DNA from: Siphonodentalium dalli
Taxonomy: Eukaryota; Mollusca; Scaphopoda; Gadilida; Siphonodentaliidae
DNA length: 64,000 nucleotides
Direction: 5' to 3'
NCBI GenBank assembly: GCA_032622095.1
Contig: CP136061.1
Span: forward strand, 46,755,797-46,819,796
In this document: positions 32,351-44,200 of the stretch, one piece after another
Layout of the letters: every line of letters starts with the position of its first letter
How positions within the stretch are numbered: position 1 is the first letter of the stretch
Notes under the pieces: model-generated
What the model saw: the letters and a program-made list of their open reading frames with translations, nothing else
Told to the model about the DNA's origin: nothing
The model's database searches: none
Made by a program: the position numbers and the translations under genes

Positions 32351-35300
32351 ATGTACACGTTGGTGGTTTTAGCAGCATGCGCCTATGTGGCATCAGCAGC
32401 AATGACATTCAGAGACTGTGGTGAGTATGTTCAGAAAGACGGCTATAGAGTGTCCCCGTTGCGGGGTCTCCACCTTGAAATTTCCAACTTCACCCCTTAA
32501 TTGAAGCAGACAAAAAATTTAAAGTCAGAAGAAAAAAAAATACATTTGCACACCTTGAGTGGGAATTTTACCTATTCTCTTTAACTCTCAAAACATTTCA
32601 ACCTAACACACCACCACTATGAGTAGAAGACACAAGTGACACTTACCCGATATGAACTGGACATACCCAATAGGTTATAGAAACCTTTCCTTTATGATTT
32701 TATTTCAACAATATTTGGCCAATTCGTGATTATGATTCCTCGAAAAGACTATAGCTGATAAAGGCCTCTGCATGTGGGACACTTATATGCCTCCGTTTGC
32801 ACTGATGCTTCAAGTAGATTTGACAGTATATGGACATTATATATATGCACAAGGCTTTGGGCATGGGCATGAAAGTTGTGGTTACATAATTATATAGTTA
32901 TGTTCCAATCATGTGTACGGCGAACTTATTCTGCATGGTTGCAGATATACATGAGCACCCAAATTTCAAGGCAGAATTCAGTCCCCTGCTACGCTGGACT
33001 GATCACTGCCATCATGTACACAGAATATGAGCAAATCGCTCATTTTTTATTGAAAACTTTTGTCATAAACAGTTCATTCCGCATTATTCTGAGAAACCGA
33101 ACTGTCCGTATGCATTTGAAAATTGGCTAGATGAAGCCAGAATGAATTGTAACTGAAAAAAACAATTAAATAAAAATGATTTAATTACGAAAATATACAT
33201 GATGGCAGCGGTCAGACCAGCGTAGCGAGGGGACTGAACTCTGTCATGCAGCTTGGTGTGCACCATCACTGACCTGCATTTGTGTCTTAACCCTTTACCC
33301 AACAGAAGGGCCCTGTGCCAATGCATTCTCTTATATATGCGAGTCGACCATAGGTCGCCTCGCATATATAAGAGAATGCATTGGCTTAACACATTAAAAA
33401 ATATAAAAATGTTAAAGATTGTAAGAAAAAATGGTAAAAAGTGTTAAAAAAAGATTTTTTTTAGGCCAATGCATTCTCTTATATATGCGAGGCGACCTAT
33501 GGTCGACTCGCATATATAAGAGAATGCATTGGCACAGGGTATAACTGTAACTATCACAATGTGGTCAAGGAGCCGGTTCCAATGATATCCATATTTGTAT
33601 GGTTCTATTGAGACAGACCGAAGATAATTTAGGCTGTTGAAGCTTTATTTATTTGGCCGGTTTTGGCCGGTTTTGGCCGGTTTGTTGGGTAAAGGGTTAA
33701 AATTGTCTAAACATTATTCTTCCTTTTAAATATACAGGCAATGGCCACAGACTCATATCTATCAGTGAGTTCCACGTCACTCCGTACCCGGTTTCCGTTC
33801 CTGGTCACGTTTACGTAACTATTCATGGAAGCATTCACCAAGCCATCCCAGCAGATGCAAAAATGGACGTGAAAATCCAGAAATATTTGCTGAGTCATTA
33901 TACCGATGTTCCGTGCGTGGACAATGTTGGATCCTGGTAAGTGTCAACTGGCCTGCGGCATACAAGGAAGTGCGTTGTGTTGGTCTGAGAACAGAACGGT
34001 ATAGATTTACTCTATCTTAAATGGGTACTGTACACCATTTTCATTAAATTTCCGGTGACAACAACGATCTAATATCGATAATATATAGAAACATAAGTAA
34101 TTTGAGTCGAAGATGATATATTCTGTAAACGCTCAGGTTAATAGGCTATCTTAAAATTTAATAATTTAAAAGTTAATAATTTGATATAAATTGAATTTAT
34201 GACTGGAGCCATAAAATGGCGTCAATTAAATTACGAATTTCCGTAATCAAACAAAGTAATTGAGGGATACTGGATTGTTAAACCGATCGCACACACGATC
34301 GCTTAAAATATTATGATGATACGGGGAGAACACTCGGGCCACTCATTGACTAGCGACGATACAATAACTTAAATGATTATATGGGACTAGTATGCCTATA
34401 ATATAACTTTTATTTGATTCATTTGGTTGGAAACTGTACAAAAATTACTCGACAACGACAATTTGTATTTTTGCATTCCGGTAAATTTGTCATCCGTAAC
34501 ACTACTTCGTACTCAACAGACTTTCAAATAATGAAAAAATTGTTACCTTATTCTCCGACTCGGAGACTATAGAAACCAACAACACCATTTGGCGTACAGT
34601 ACCCCTTTAAACATCGGGGGCCCATGTTCAAACTCATTCGAAACTCGAATATATATGTTGGCGAATTTGGCCCATATTCGTAAGACCATGCTGTTCAATT
34701 GGAAATTACTGGTTGAATGCACTTTCTGGACAGCATGCAGCTCTCTTCGTCGTTTTCCGCTTTTTGCAAAAGTATAAAAACAGAACAATCATTTGGGCAC
34801 AGCATAAGGGCATAATAGCAGCGACAACCTAATTACCATTCTCAACGACTCGGCCATTTCCGCTTCGCTAAGGGAGAATCAATCGTCACCCTCGTCGAAT
34901 CGGCTTACCTATTTCAGAGAATTAATCGACGGAAAGTAGTTTCAAAGTACCGAGGTTTCCGATTGAGGGAGAATGCCTAATTGCGTGCAATTATGACGCA
35001 CTCTATACATATTATTTCGCCCTCCGGGTGTATTATCAGCTACAGTTTCTTGATAATATATGGGCGCATGGGGGGTTTTATTTTTAGAAATTGGGATTTT
35101 TGGGACGCTTTAAAAGTTGTAGTTCGACCCCGATGTCGAGTCCGGTAAAAGGTGTAGTTGGGAATTTCAATTTCGTTTATTGTCGTTTACATTAATATTT
35201 CATGCAGCGGGCGTCACCCTCGACATGCTTGATTGACCCATGGTTTGTTATTCGCATGCCAAGAAGTGCAAGGCGATTAATTCTAACGGGAATTCGCGCG

Positions 35301-38300
35301 TTAACCATTAGCGCACTGCGCGTTATGTGTTTCTATAATTCTTTAACCTGCTTTGTTGCATTGTTATTTGAACACCTTTCGCGTGACATAAATCGGAATT
35401 CTATCTACTATTATACTGCACGGGGATTTGACGATTGTATACGAAATTTAATTCGAACATGAATCCTACGAGGTGTTTGTTTATATCGGTATTTAACATG
35501 TTATTTAATATCGTTTCGTTAACTTTTTCATTTAGTTATACGCGACAAATATCGGCATGTTGTATTCTAAATGAATTGGGATGGTAATTATTAACCAATT
35601 CCCACGTTACTCCTTCGTGTTGTTTGTAATTATTGACTTTTCATTTCTTTGTATGCGGAATATATCGGAGCTATGAATAGAGATGTTACTAAGAAAGGTT
35701 CCAACACTAACCCTTCACATTGGTTGTTTAACATACAATGTGGCCTAATTCTAAATATCATTTTTATTTATGTGTACCGAGGATATATCAGAAGGCTATA
35801 TGAATTGAAGAATGTTCAGAAATTACCCCCCTTCCTGTGACCATGCTTTAATTGATCATCATGGGGGAGGGGCATATTATAATTAGTCCTCATTGGACCA
35901 TATTTTAATTGACGCTCATGTCACTAGTTGTATTTTACCCCAGCGGTACCGTATAGTTTAATCAACACTGATGACACCATATTTTTTATTTTAATTAACC
36001 CTCATAATGCGACCATATATTTATTCTTTAATTGAGTCACGTTACCATATTTTAATTAACCTTAATGGGACCATATTTCAATTAACCTCCCATGGGTCCA
36101 TATGTTTATTAACCCTCATGGGACGATATTTTAATTAACAATCAAGGTACAATTTTAATTAACCATGCATCATGGGACCATATTTTTTATTAACGCTCAT
36201 TGGACGATATATAATTAACCCACATGGGACCATATTTTATTTAACCGTGATGTGACCATATTTTAATTTACCCTCATCGGGTCATATTTCAATTAAACCT
36301 CTCTGGGTGTGACCATATTTTAATTTACCCTCATGGAATTACCATACATGTATTTTAATTAATCCTTATGAGAGGTCATATCAGGAGTGCATTACCTGAG
36401 GCCATTCTGAGACCAGCATTACGCCCTCCTAGGGTGTATATTGGCAACTATGTCTGACCCTGTCGCAGGAGGTGATGGACTAAATGTGATTAAAAACATA
36501 CTCGGTATTTGCGTAATTGGATACTAAATGTGATTAGAAACGTGCTCGTACTTGAACCATGTTACGAAGATCGCAAATTTTTGCCCGATTATTATTCTGC
36601 ATGCTATTTCATGCGCTACTCAGACCACTATATATTTCAAATGAAATTAGAAAAAATATCACATATAATCAACTACATAGGCGTTACCTACATACAGATT
36701 TTTCACAATCACCACATTAAAGTTGTTATATTGTATGTATGACTAGTAATATGATCTTGAGGGCGTTACCATTTCTGACTATGGTGTTCTTGTTATATAT
36801 GGGAACATGTCGTATTATATATATGCACGGCCTTTATATATTTGATGTGTGTATTTTTCAGCCATTATGAGACTCCGTGCGACTTTTTGAAAGTATTTGG
36901 CGACGGAACCGCGGCAAACTGCCCGCCTCAGTTAGCCCACCACGGGCTTCCATGCACGTGTCCATTCCCCGCCGCCAAGATCGACCTTGATCACGAATTA
37001 TTCGAGGTCGCACACGTCAACCCTCAGTTCAACTGGATGGCGTCAGTAAGTATAACAAGATTATCAATATTATAGGGGTACTGTACGCCATTTTCAATAA
37101 ATTCCTGGCGATAACAACGATCTAATATCGATAATATATAGAACACTAAGTGATTTGAGTCGATGATGTATTCTGTAAACATTCAGGTTAATAGGTTATC
37201 TTAAAATCAAAGTTAAAATTTGTATATAAATTTAATTTATGGCTGGAGCCATAAATTAAATTACGAATTGTCGTGGACAAGACGTAATCAAAATAATTCA
37301 CGGATAGTGGATTGGGTAACGCCTGGCACATTTCCTATAGGTGACCGCTGGGTGGCACCGCACGAAAATACAAGGATTCCCGGGTGGCCACCATGACTTT
37401 GACACATGATCGTGTAAAAAATTATGTTGATACGGGCGTAAACCCAAGACACTCACAGACTAGTGACGATACAATGACTTAAATGAGTATATGGAACTAG
37501 TATGCACATAACATAATATTTATTTGATAAATTTGCTTGAAAACTGTCCAAAAATTACTCGACAACGACAATTGGTATTTTCGCATTCCGGCTAATCTGC
37601 CATCCGTAACATTACTTCGTACTCAACAGATTTTCAAATAATGGAAATCTGGTTACCTATAGCTTATTCTTCGACTCAGAGACTATAGAAACAAACAACA
37701 ACATTTGAGTACGGTATCCCTTTAATTTATTTCGAAAGAAGTCAGTTGACTTTTTGTTCCATGTTTTTGTTTCATGTCACAATATAGATATTTCTGTTTT
37801 TCAATTTGAGAAATCATATATTCATAATTTCATGCAATAAAGAAACTAGAAAGCATCAATTAATTTTTTGAATTGGTCTTGAGATTCAGCTTCAACAACA
37901 AAGTCCGGTAAATTGTTCCAATACAATGTTTGACTGATCGTTGAGTAAACAAATATGTGTTGCCCTGCGCTGTACTTGTTCTAGTTTAACGCTCTGGTAT
38001 AGTTTAAATATGGAAACCAGACAGTATTGCTGTATTCCAACACTGGTCTGACGGGAATCTGACGATGCTCGTATACAGTTTCCTGAATGTATCTAGATCT
38101 GGATTTATTTCTGAGAATGCCGTTCGAATGGCCTCTAGTATGGAATAAGCCAAATACCGAATTTATATATATCATGTTTGTCATCAATGGCCGTTGACAC
38201 CCGTTTTTCACATACAGTTACTAGACAGTATGTTCGGTGTTTCGGGAACATTTGTCATAACATATAGTTCTTTTTGAATTGTTGTGCATGACCTAAATGT

Positions 38301-39091
38301 ATCGAGTGTATTTTTGTATATTTAAATTGGAGCTGCCACTTCAGTGCAAGCTGCATTTATATCTTCCTGTATGTTGATCGTATATTTTGATTTCCAAGTT
38401 TAATCGTCGTTTAAATTCAACCATATAATCACAACCATATCACGACATTGTCGGCGGAGGATGCAGATGGAGGACTAATTTCACATAGAAAAAAACACCA
38501 CTGCACATAAAACCTGGAGAGCACATGACAATAAAGTTGTCAAGATACACGAATCATGCATGCTATACATCCATGCATACCCGTACGGCCGTACGCTTAT
38601 AATCGGGATTCGACATTCAAGCTTCGTCGGTGGGTGTTCGCCACCACATGTCGCCTTAATATGTTGGCCAATAAATGCACATAATAATGGTGTTACCATG
38701 AAGTTGCCATCAGGGGTTTCCGTGTACATGTCCAGTTATGTCACATGTGTTTTTTCAAATAGATGAACGGATGCATGCGTGGCTATATATAGTTTGAACA
38801 TATCAGTATGTATACGCACATTTATCGAAAATTAGGTAACGGGCCTCAAAAATATTGAGATTTAAAATTATAGATTACTAACTCCTCTTGCTATTGTGTT
38901 TGTAGGTGTGGGAACCTGGGTATATCCTTTTTGTCAAATGTATTTCAATTGACTTCAAATATGTTCTCTTCCAGGGCAAATACCACATGCACATCGAAGT
39001 TTCAACAAATAATGGCCACAACGTGATAGGCTGTCTGGACACTACTATGGAAGTTTCTAATCACCAATGTCCATTTGGATGTGGTAAATAA
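32351..39091 (+). CDS. GM2A-like: Ganglioside GM2-activator-like secreted lipid-binding protein (4 exons)
   Basis: Exons are 32351-32420, 33738-33936, 36862-37045 and 38975-39091. All have GT-AG borders and phases that join to one 189-codon frame ending TAA. Exon 1 gives the signal peptide MYTLVVLAACAYVASA. The mature part starts near FRDCGNGHRLISISEF. Exon 2 has VTPYPVPVPGHVYVTI and DAKMDVKIQKYL; exon 3 has ETPCDFLKVFGD, CPPQLAHHGLPCTCPFPAA; exon 4 has GKYHMHIEVS and VIGCLDTTMEV. The cysteine pattern and CPFPAG-like loop fit the GM2-activator branch of the ML (MD-2-related lipid recognition) family. These lysosomal or secreted proteins lift glycolipids to hydrolases; in invertebrates many are secreted with unknown lipids. 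AATAAA overlaps the stop codon. The introns are full of MITEs. Confidence 0.92.
33293..33696. mobile_element. TTAA-flanked MITE with two nested hairpins (intron 1 of GM2A-like)
   Basis: It is flanked by perfect TTAA at 33289-33292 and 33697-33700. The ends CCCTTTACCCAACA and TGTTGGGTAAAGGG are inverted. Inside lie two hairpins (33310-33385 and 33462-33537), each with CAATGCATTCTCTTATATAT arms; they are mirror images of each other (GAGTCGACC versus GAGGCGACC order). A GGCCGGTTTT triplication lies near the right end. piggyBac-type ends are inferred. The right edge is 37 bases before the exon 2 boundary. Confidence 0.82.
34021..34606. mobile_element. TTAA-flanked MITE in GM2A-like intron 2
   Basis: It has TTAA at 34017-34020 and 34607-34610. 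The ends ATGGGTACTGTACACC and GGCGTACAGTACCCCT are inverted. It shares nearly all of its length with 37075-37721. No ORF. Confidence 0.8.
35835..36385 (+). repeat. Degenerate tandem repeat, ~30-bp unit
   Basis: About 18 diverged units around CATGGGACCATATTTTAATT plus AACCCT occupy GM2A-like intron 2. Unit edges drift and substitutions are frequent, so the array is old. Confidence 0.8.
37075..37721. mobile_element. TTAA-type MITE in GM2A-like intron 3
   Basis: Second copy of the 34021 family. The left end GGGGTACTGTACGCCATT is preceded by TATA; the right end GAGTACGGTATCCC is followed by TTAA. It begins about 25 bases after the exon 3 donor site. Two insertions of one family in two introns of the same gene, in the same orientation, are worth noting. 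Confidence 0.75.
37846..38211 (-). pseudogene. LINE reverse-transcriptase C-terminal remnant (intron 3 of GM2A-like)
   Basis: Minus-strand reading gives VRPVLEYSNTVWFPYLN, then in a shifted frame KLEQVQRRATHICLLN, then in a third frame YWNNLPDFVVEAESQDQF and a stop. These match the RPxLEYxxxVWxPxL and VQRRATxxI signatures of non-LTR reverse transcriptases. Two frameshifts show a dead copy, antisense to the host gene. Confidence 0.78.
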
Positions 39092-39639
39092 ATATGTATA
39101 AAACATTATTTTATTTATCGACTCTGCAGTCTTTCTATCTATAGTTGCACCTGGTGTTTAAGGGTCAAGGCTCCGGGGACCTCAATTGGTATCAAACTGG
39201 AAAACAATTTGTATCCATCTAAAATTTACAATTAATTGCATACAAGTTGACCCATCTGTATAGAGATGCAGAAAAACATTGCAGATGACAATTGTATAAC
39301 AAAAACATGAAATTTACTTTGAAAACTTCACGGCAAAATTTCTTTCTAGTTTCCCGATTCACTGTAAACATGTGCTCGGTGCTCGTAAAATTATTACCCA
39401 TACAGCAAACACAAGTGATGATAAGGTATTGCTTCTAAAAAATATATACATATTTTGCAGCAAATGATTTCAAGTTGCCTATTCCAATTGTAAACATGCA
39501 TGCATTGGTTATAGTCATGTCAAGTGAGCTCCCATGATCCTTAAGTTGTATTCAAATTGTATTGGCACAAAATCCATGCAATGCCCGAATTATTACCAAC
39601 TGGAGAACACCAAAATGCCTTCACACTATATGGTGGTGT

Positions 39640-40390
39640 TTTAAGTAATACCAGAGGTCAACCCGAAGAGCCATATGAAGTTTTGGATCAATTGGATGAA
39701 AACTGTTGGTTGTAGTGCATGCATGCCTAAGTTTTTAGTCATTCAAAGATTAAAATTCAAGTTGGCTGCCGGCAGCCATGTTTTATCGAAAATCGTTCAA
39801 ATTCGATAGCTCCCATCTATAGAGGTGATCCTAAACATGACTGTCAATTTTCAAAACAGTTCTCCGATAAATGCTGGGTGTGTCGATGGATTCAAATTTG
39901 AAATCCAGGATGGCTGCTGGTGGCCATGATTTTCAACGAAATTCGGAAAAATTCGATGGCTCCATCCATCTAGTGGTCACACAAAAGATTCATAATTATG
40001 AAGTTTGGTGACGATCGGATGAGAGGGGTGTTATCTGTAGGGTGTGACAAAGGATTTAGTCATGCAGATTTGAGTAAAATCCAAGATCAATCGTTCAAAT
40101 TCGGTAGCTCTCGTCTATATATAGGGGTGATCCTAAACTTGCCTGTCAACTATCGAACAATTCTCCAATAAATGCGGGCTGCCGATGATGGATTCAAATT
40201 TTAAATCCAAGCTGGCTGCTGGCGGCCATATTTTAACGAATTTCGAAAAACCCCGCGAAGATGCATTCAATTTCGCTGACGATCGGGTGAGAGATGTAGG
40301 GTGTGGTAAAAAATGTTGACCACAGACGGACGGACGGACGACGGACGCCAATCCATTGCAATAGCTCAAATTTCGTCAAATTGAGCTAAA
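39640..40390. repeat. Degenerate dispersed repeat, ~130-200 bp units
   Basis: Three to four blocks share GGCTGCTGGCGGCCAT-type text, TTCGAAAAA and GACGATCGGATGAGAG. The same text occurs in the 22.8-30.1 kb palindrome arms and near 21.1 kb. It ends in a GACGGACGGAC tract. Non-coding. Confidence 0.65.
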
Positions 40391-40493
40391 AATTACGAGA
40401 TCGATTCTATAAATTATGTATGTTGACATGCTGCATGCCGGGTAATGGTAGAAGGGAAATTAATTTAGAACTCTAGCATCTGCATATAACAAG

Positions 40494-40969
40494 AATGGGA
40501 GGCCGTTTTAAATTTTATTAAATAATTGGACTTAAGTGAAATTAATTGCATTTAAGTACAATTAATTACGGCCCTTAATTCTTATAAAATGATGACGATC
40601 CCCAGAGACTCTTTTAGAAAACACAAAACAACCAGACAAACCTGATTATGAACCTCATTTGATCTTCGATGAGTGCAAACTTGTTATGGGCATTGCGCAA
40701 TTCAATTGCCCATTGCGTAATTGGTAGATATGTTAATGGACAGACAGATGGACAGATGGACGGCTTGACGAACAGATGGACGGACAGACTGATTACATAA
40801 TACAACCTTTTTTCAAAAGAGCGTATAAAAAATAATAGAATATGAAAATGTCTGTAATGCCCGAAAAGGGAGCTGACAGGTAATTCTAGATAGATAGATA
40901 GATGTTACAAGTAATCGCACTTCAGCGAAATTGAATAAATGTGAAATAAATGTGAAAACGGCCTCCCAT
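40494..40969. mobile_element. GGGAGGCC-ended TIR element
   Basis: The ends ATGGGAGGCCGTTTTAAA and TGAAAACGGCCTCCCAT are inverted. ACTTAAGTGAAATTAATT-type subterminal units match the element at 31124-32003. It lies between the GM2A-like and stefin genes. Confidence 0.7.
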
Positions 40970-41258
40970 AGACATGAGACACATTGTTCACAATTAATAA
41001 GAATAATTAAGATATACAATATATATATGGAATACTGGTTGAAATAAAATAATTTTGTATTTTGACGTGGCCAGAGGTGGTTAAAGTCGCCACGCTGGAA
41101 CTGGAATTTCGAAGTTATTTTAGGAAACATTGGGGAAATCCCACAAAGGATCTTTCACTTCCGGGTTGTGAACTCAGCAAAACACTAACTTTCACGTGAT
41201 AGAAAGTTCAGTTATTTACCCATCTTGTAACCGATACTAAACACAGCAGGCTGTCAAG

Positions 41259-44200
41259 ATGATGTGCGGTGGCACTAAACCGAATTCACCAGCTGATGCT
41301 ACTATACAAACCATTTGTGATGAGGTAAGTCACTGGAAATAAATGATAAATAAAGAAAACGCATTTTATCAATTGTCCGAGTCGCCAGGTGGGTGGGGCT
41401 AAATATTGGCCATTGTCGCACGGCATGGCTGGAAAGATTGGGTTAGCAACAGCAAGATTAAATTACCCAGAATCTCTTGAATTTCACGTCCAGCAATATT
41501 GTGACCCCCCCCCCCCCCTCATAACTCACAATTTAGAATTTGACAACAAAATATATGACATATTTTAAGGGCTTTGTGGACCCAATTTTTCCAAAATTTT
41601 ATACTTATAGAGTCCAAATACAGGATTCTGTTCATGTATGTTAGTAATCACAGAAACCATGCCCATTGAATTTGATGCAACATTTTAGGAGTATACTTCA
41701 TGGTGGATTATGTTAGAAATACAAAATGTGAACTTTATTGTGATTTAAAGAAATAAAATTTACAGGCCGCAATTATCCAATCAAAACAAAGTCCATATCT
41801 AAGAATCAAATATGGGAATATGTACTGAACACTGTGATGAATGATGTACTACAAAAAAATACTATATTTCTTGAGTGTTCTTTGAAAAAATTACTTTGAA
41901 CCAGTTGTCGACTTTGGACCATTGCCTGTAAATTTAATTTTTTTAAATCTCAATAAAGTTCACATTTTGTTTTTCTAACATAATCCACCATGAAGTATAC
42001 TCTTAAAATGTTGCATCAATGGGCATGGTTTCTATGATTACTAATATACATGAACAGAATCCTTTATTTGGACTCTATCAAATTTTGGACAAATTGGGTC
42101 CACAATGCCCTTAAATATTTGTTATTTGGGCGGTGCCTAGTCCAAAATTGACTATACATTGAAATATATCTTTAGTATTCCGTCGATTTTCGACTAGGCG
42201 GTGCCCAGCTTGATGTAGTCCACCATAGTAGACTTATCGGTAAACTTAAGAACTTTGTACATGCGACTGTTGTTTTTTTCCTCAAACAAAGGGTGTTGTA
42301 GGTTTTCCAGACAGTTGCCATTTTGGATCAGGGTGGTTTGTAGGGGCACGGTGATTTTTTAGAATTTGGCTTCATGGCACCCTACAACACACTTTGTTTA
42401 CTTAAATTGGTGAAGCGACCTAAAAATGGCATGAGTGCCCTGTTTGAAGTTGAACGCCTCTGGACATTGGCCATTTTGGATCGGGTGGTGTGAATTTATA
42501 GAATGGCTTGGCGGCTGCCCTACAACACCCTTTGTTTGAAGTAACTCAGTCAAGGGATTGAGAAATGGCATGGGTGCCCTATTTGAACCCATCAGGATGG
42601 CCATTTTTGATTGGGGTGGGGTGAATTTTTTTAAGTGGCTTGGGGGGACCACCCTGCAACACCCTTTGTTTGACCTAATCAGTCAAGGGACCGAGAAATG
42701 GCATGGGTGCCCTATTTGAATCCCTCTTGATAGCAGCCATTTTGGATTGGGTGTGTGATTTTTTTTAGAGTGGCTGGGGGGGGGGGGGCACCCTTTGAAT
42801 GATCTAATTCGGTCAAGGAACCGAGAAAAGGCATTGTAGGGTGAATTTTTAGAGTGGCTTGGGGCGGGGGGCACCCTTTTGTTTGACCTAAATTGGTCAA
42901 GGGACCGAGAAATGGTATACGGGGTGAATATTTAGAGTGGCTCGCGGCTTGCTGGGCCACCCTACAACACATTTTGTTTGACCTACATTGGTCAAGGGAC
43001 CTAGAAATTGCATTGGTGTCCTATTTGAACTCCGTTGGATGGCGGCCATTTTGGATCGGGTGGGAATGTGGAAAAGTGTATTGGAAGGAGGCACACTACA
43101 ATACCCTTTGTTTGACCTAAATCAGTCAAGGGACCGAGAAATGATATGGGTGCCATATTTGACCCACCCCTCGGGCCTTGTAAATGATAATCCGGCCTTG
43201 TAGATATATATAACGGCGGTATATACGTACGAGTTATATAGGTTGTAACTAATAAAAACGGTATCAGAGACACCAGAATATGGACACAAACACGATGAAT
43301 GACGAGGTAAGTTTGCACTGTTTACATATCCACACCATGTTCGTGATATTCCGCTAGAATTGATATTTTATAAACGTTTATGTAAAAAAAAAAAAAACAT
43401 AAATTCCATTTTTTTCCTCGGTCAAATGGGATAACACGAATAATTTTTTCTATGCCAATATATGGCATGGCATACTACCCAACGAATACACTAGTTTATT
43501 TTATGAAATAGTGCATTATACGCTTTATCTTGACTCTCTTGAGTTATTCATACACATGGTACAGTGGATTTACTATCTATATACATATGGTGGTCGCGTT
43601 ATCTATGAGTATGGCCGCTTTATCCACATCCGATGTACCCAAGTGTATATATACCAATAACTCCAGAAAAAGTGTATCACGCACTAGTTCATGAAATAAA
43701 CTAGTGCATTCGTTGTGTTCCACCCCATGCCGTATTGGCATCGAAAATTGATTAGTGTTAACCCATTTATCCGAGAGAAAAAAAATGGAATTTTAATGGT
43801 ATTTTTGTTGTTGTTGCATAGTTAGCTAAAATCGTGATAAACAACGTTTATAATTATAAAATAGCAATGCTAGATGAATATCACGAACATGATTTGGGAA
43901 TGTGAATTAAGCACACTTACCTCATCGTTATTCGTGCATGTTCCGATATTCTGGTGTCTCTGATACAGTTTTGATCGGTTACAACCGAACTTAAAATTAT
44001 TATTGACCGGCCGGATTATCAAAATAAGGCCGACTTATACGGATACCCCCGTGTGGGATGAACCGGGAATTTTAAAGTGGCTTGCAGGCCACCTTACAAC
44101 ACCCTATGTTTGACCTATAAATCGATGAAGGGGACAGAGAAATGGCATTGGTGTCCTATTTTAACACCCTCTGTACGGCGGCCATTTTGGATCGGAGTGG

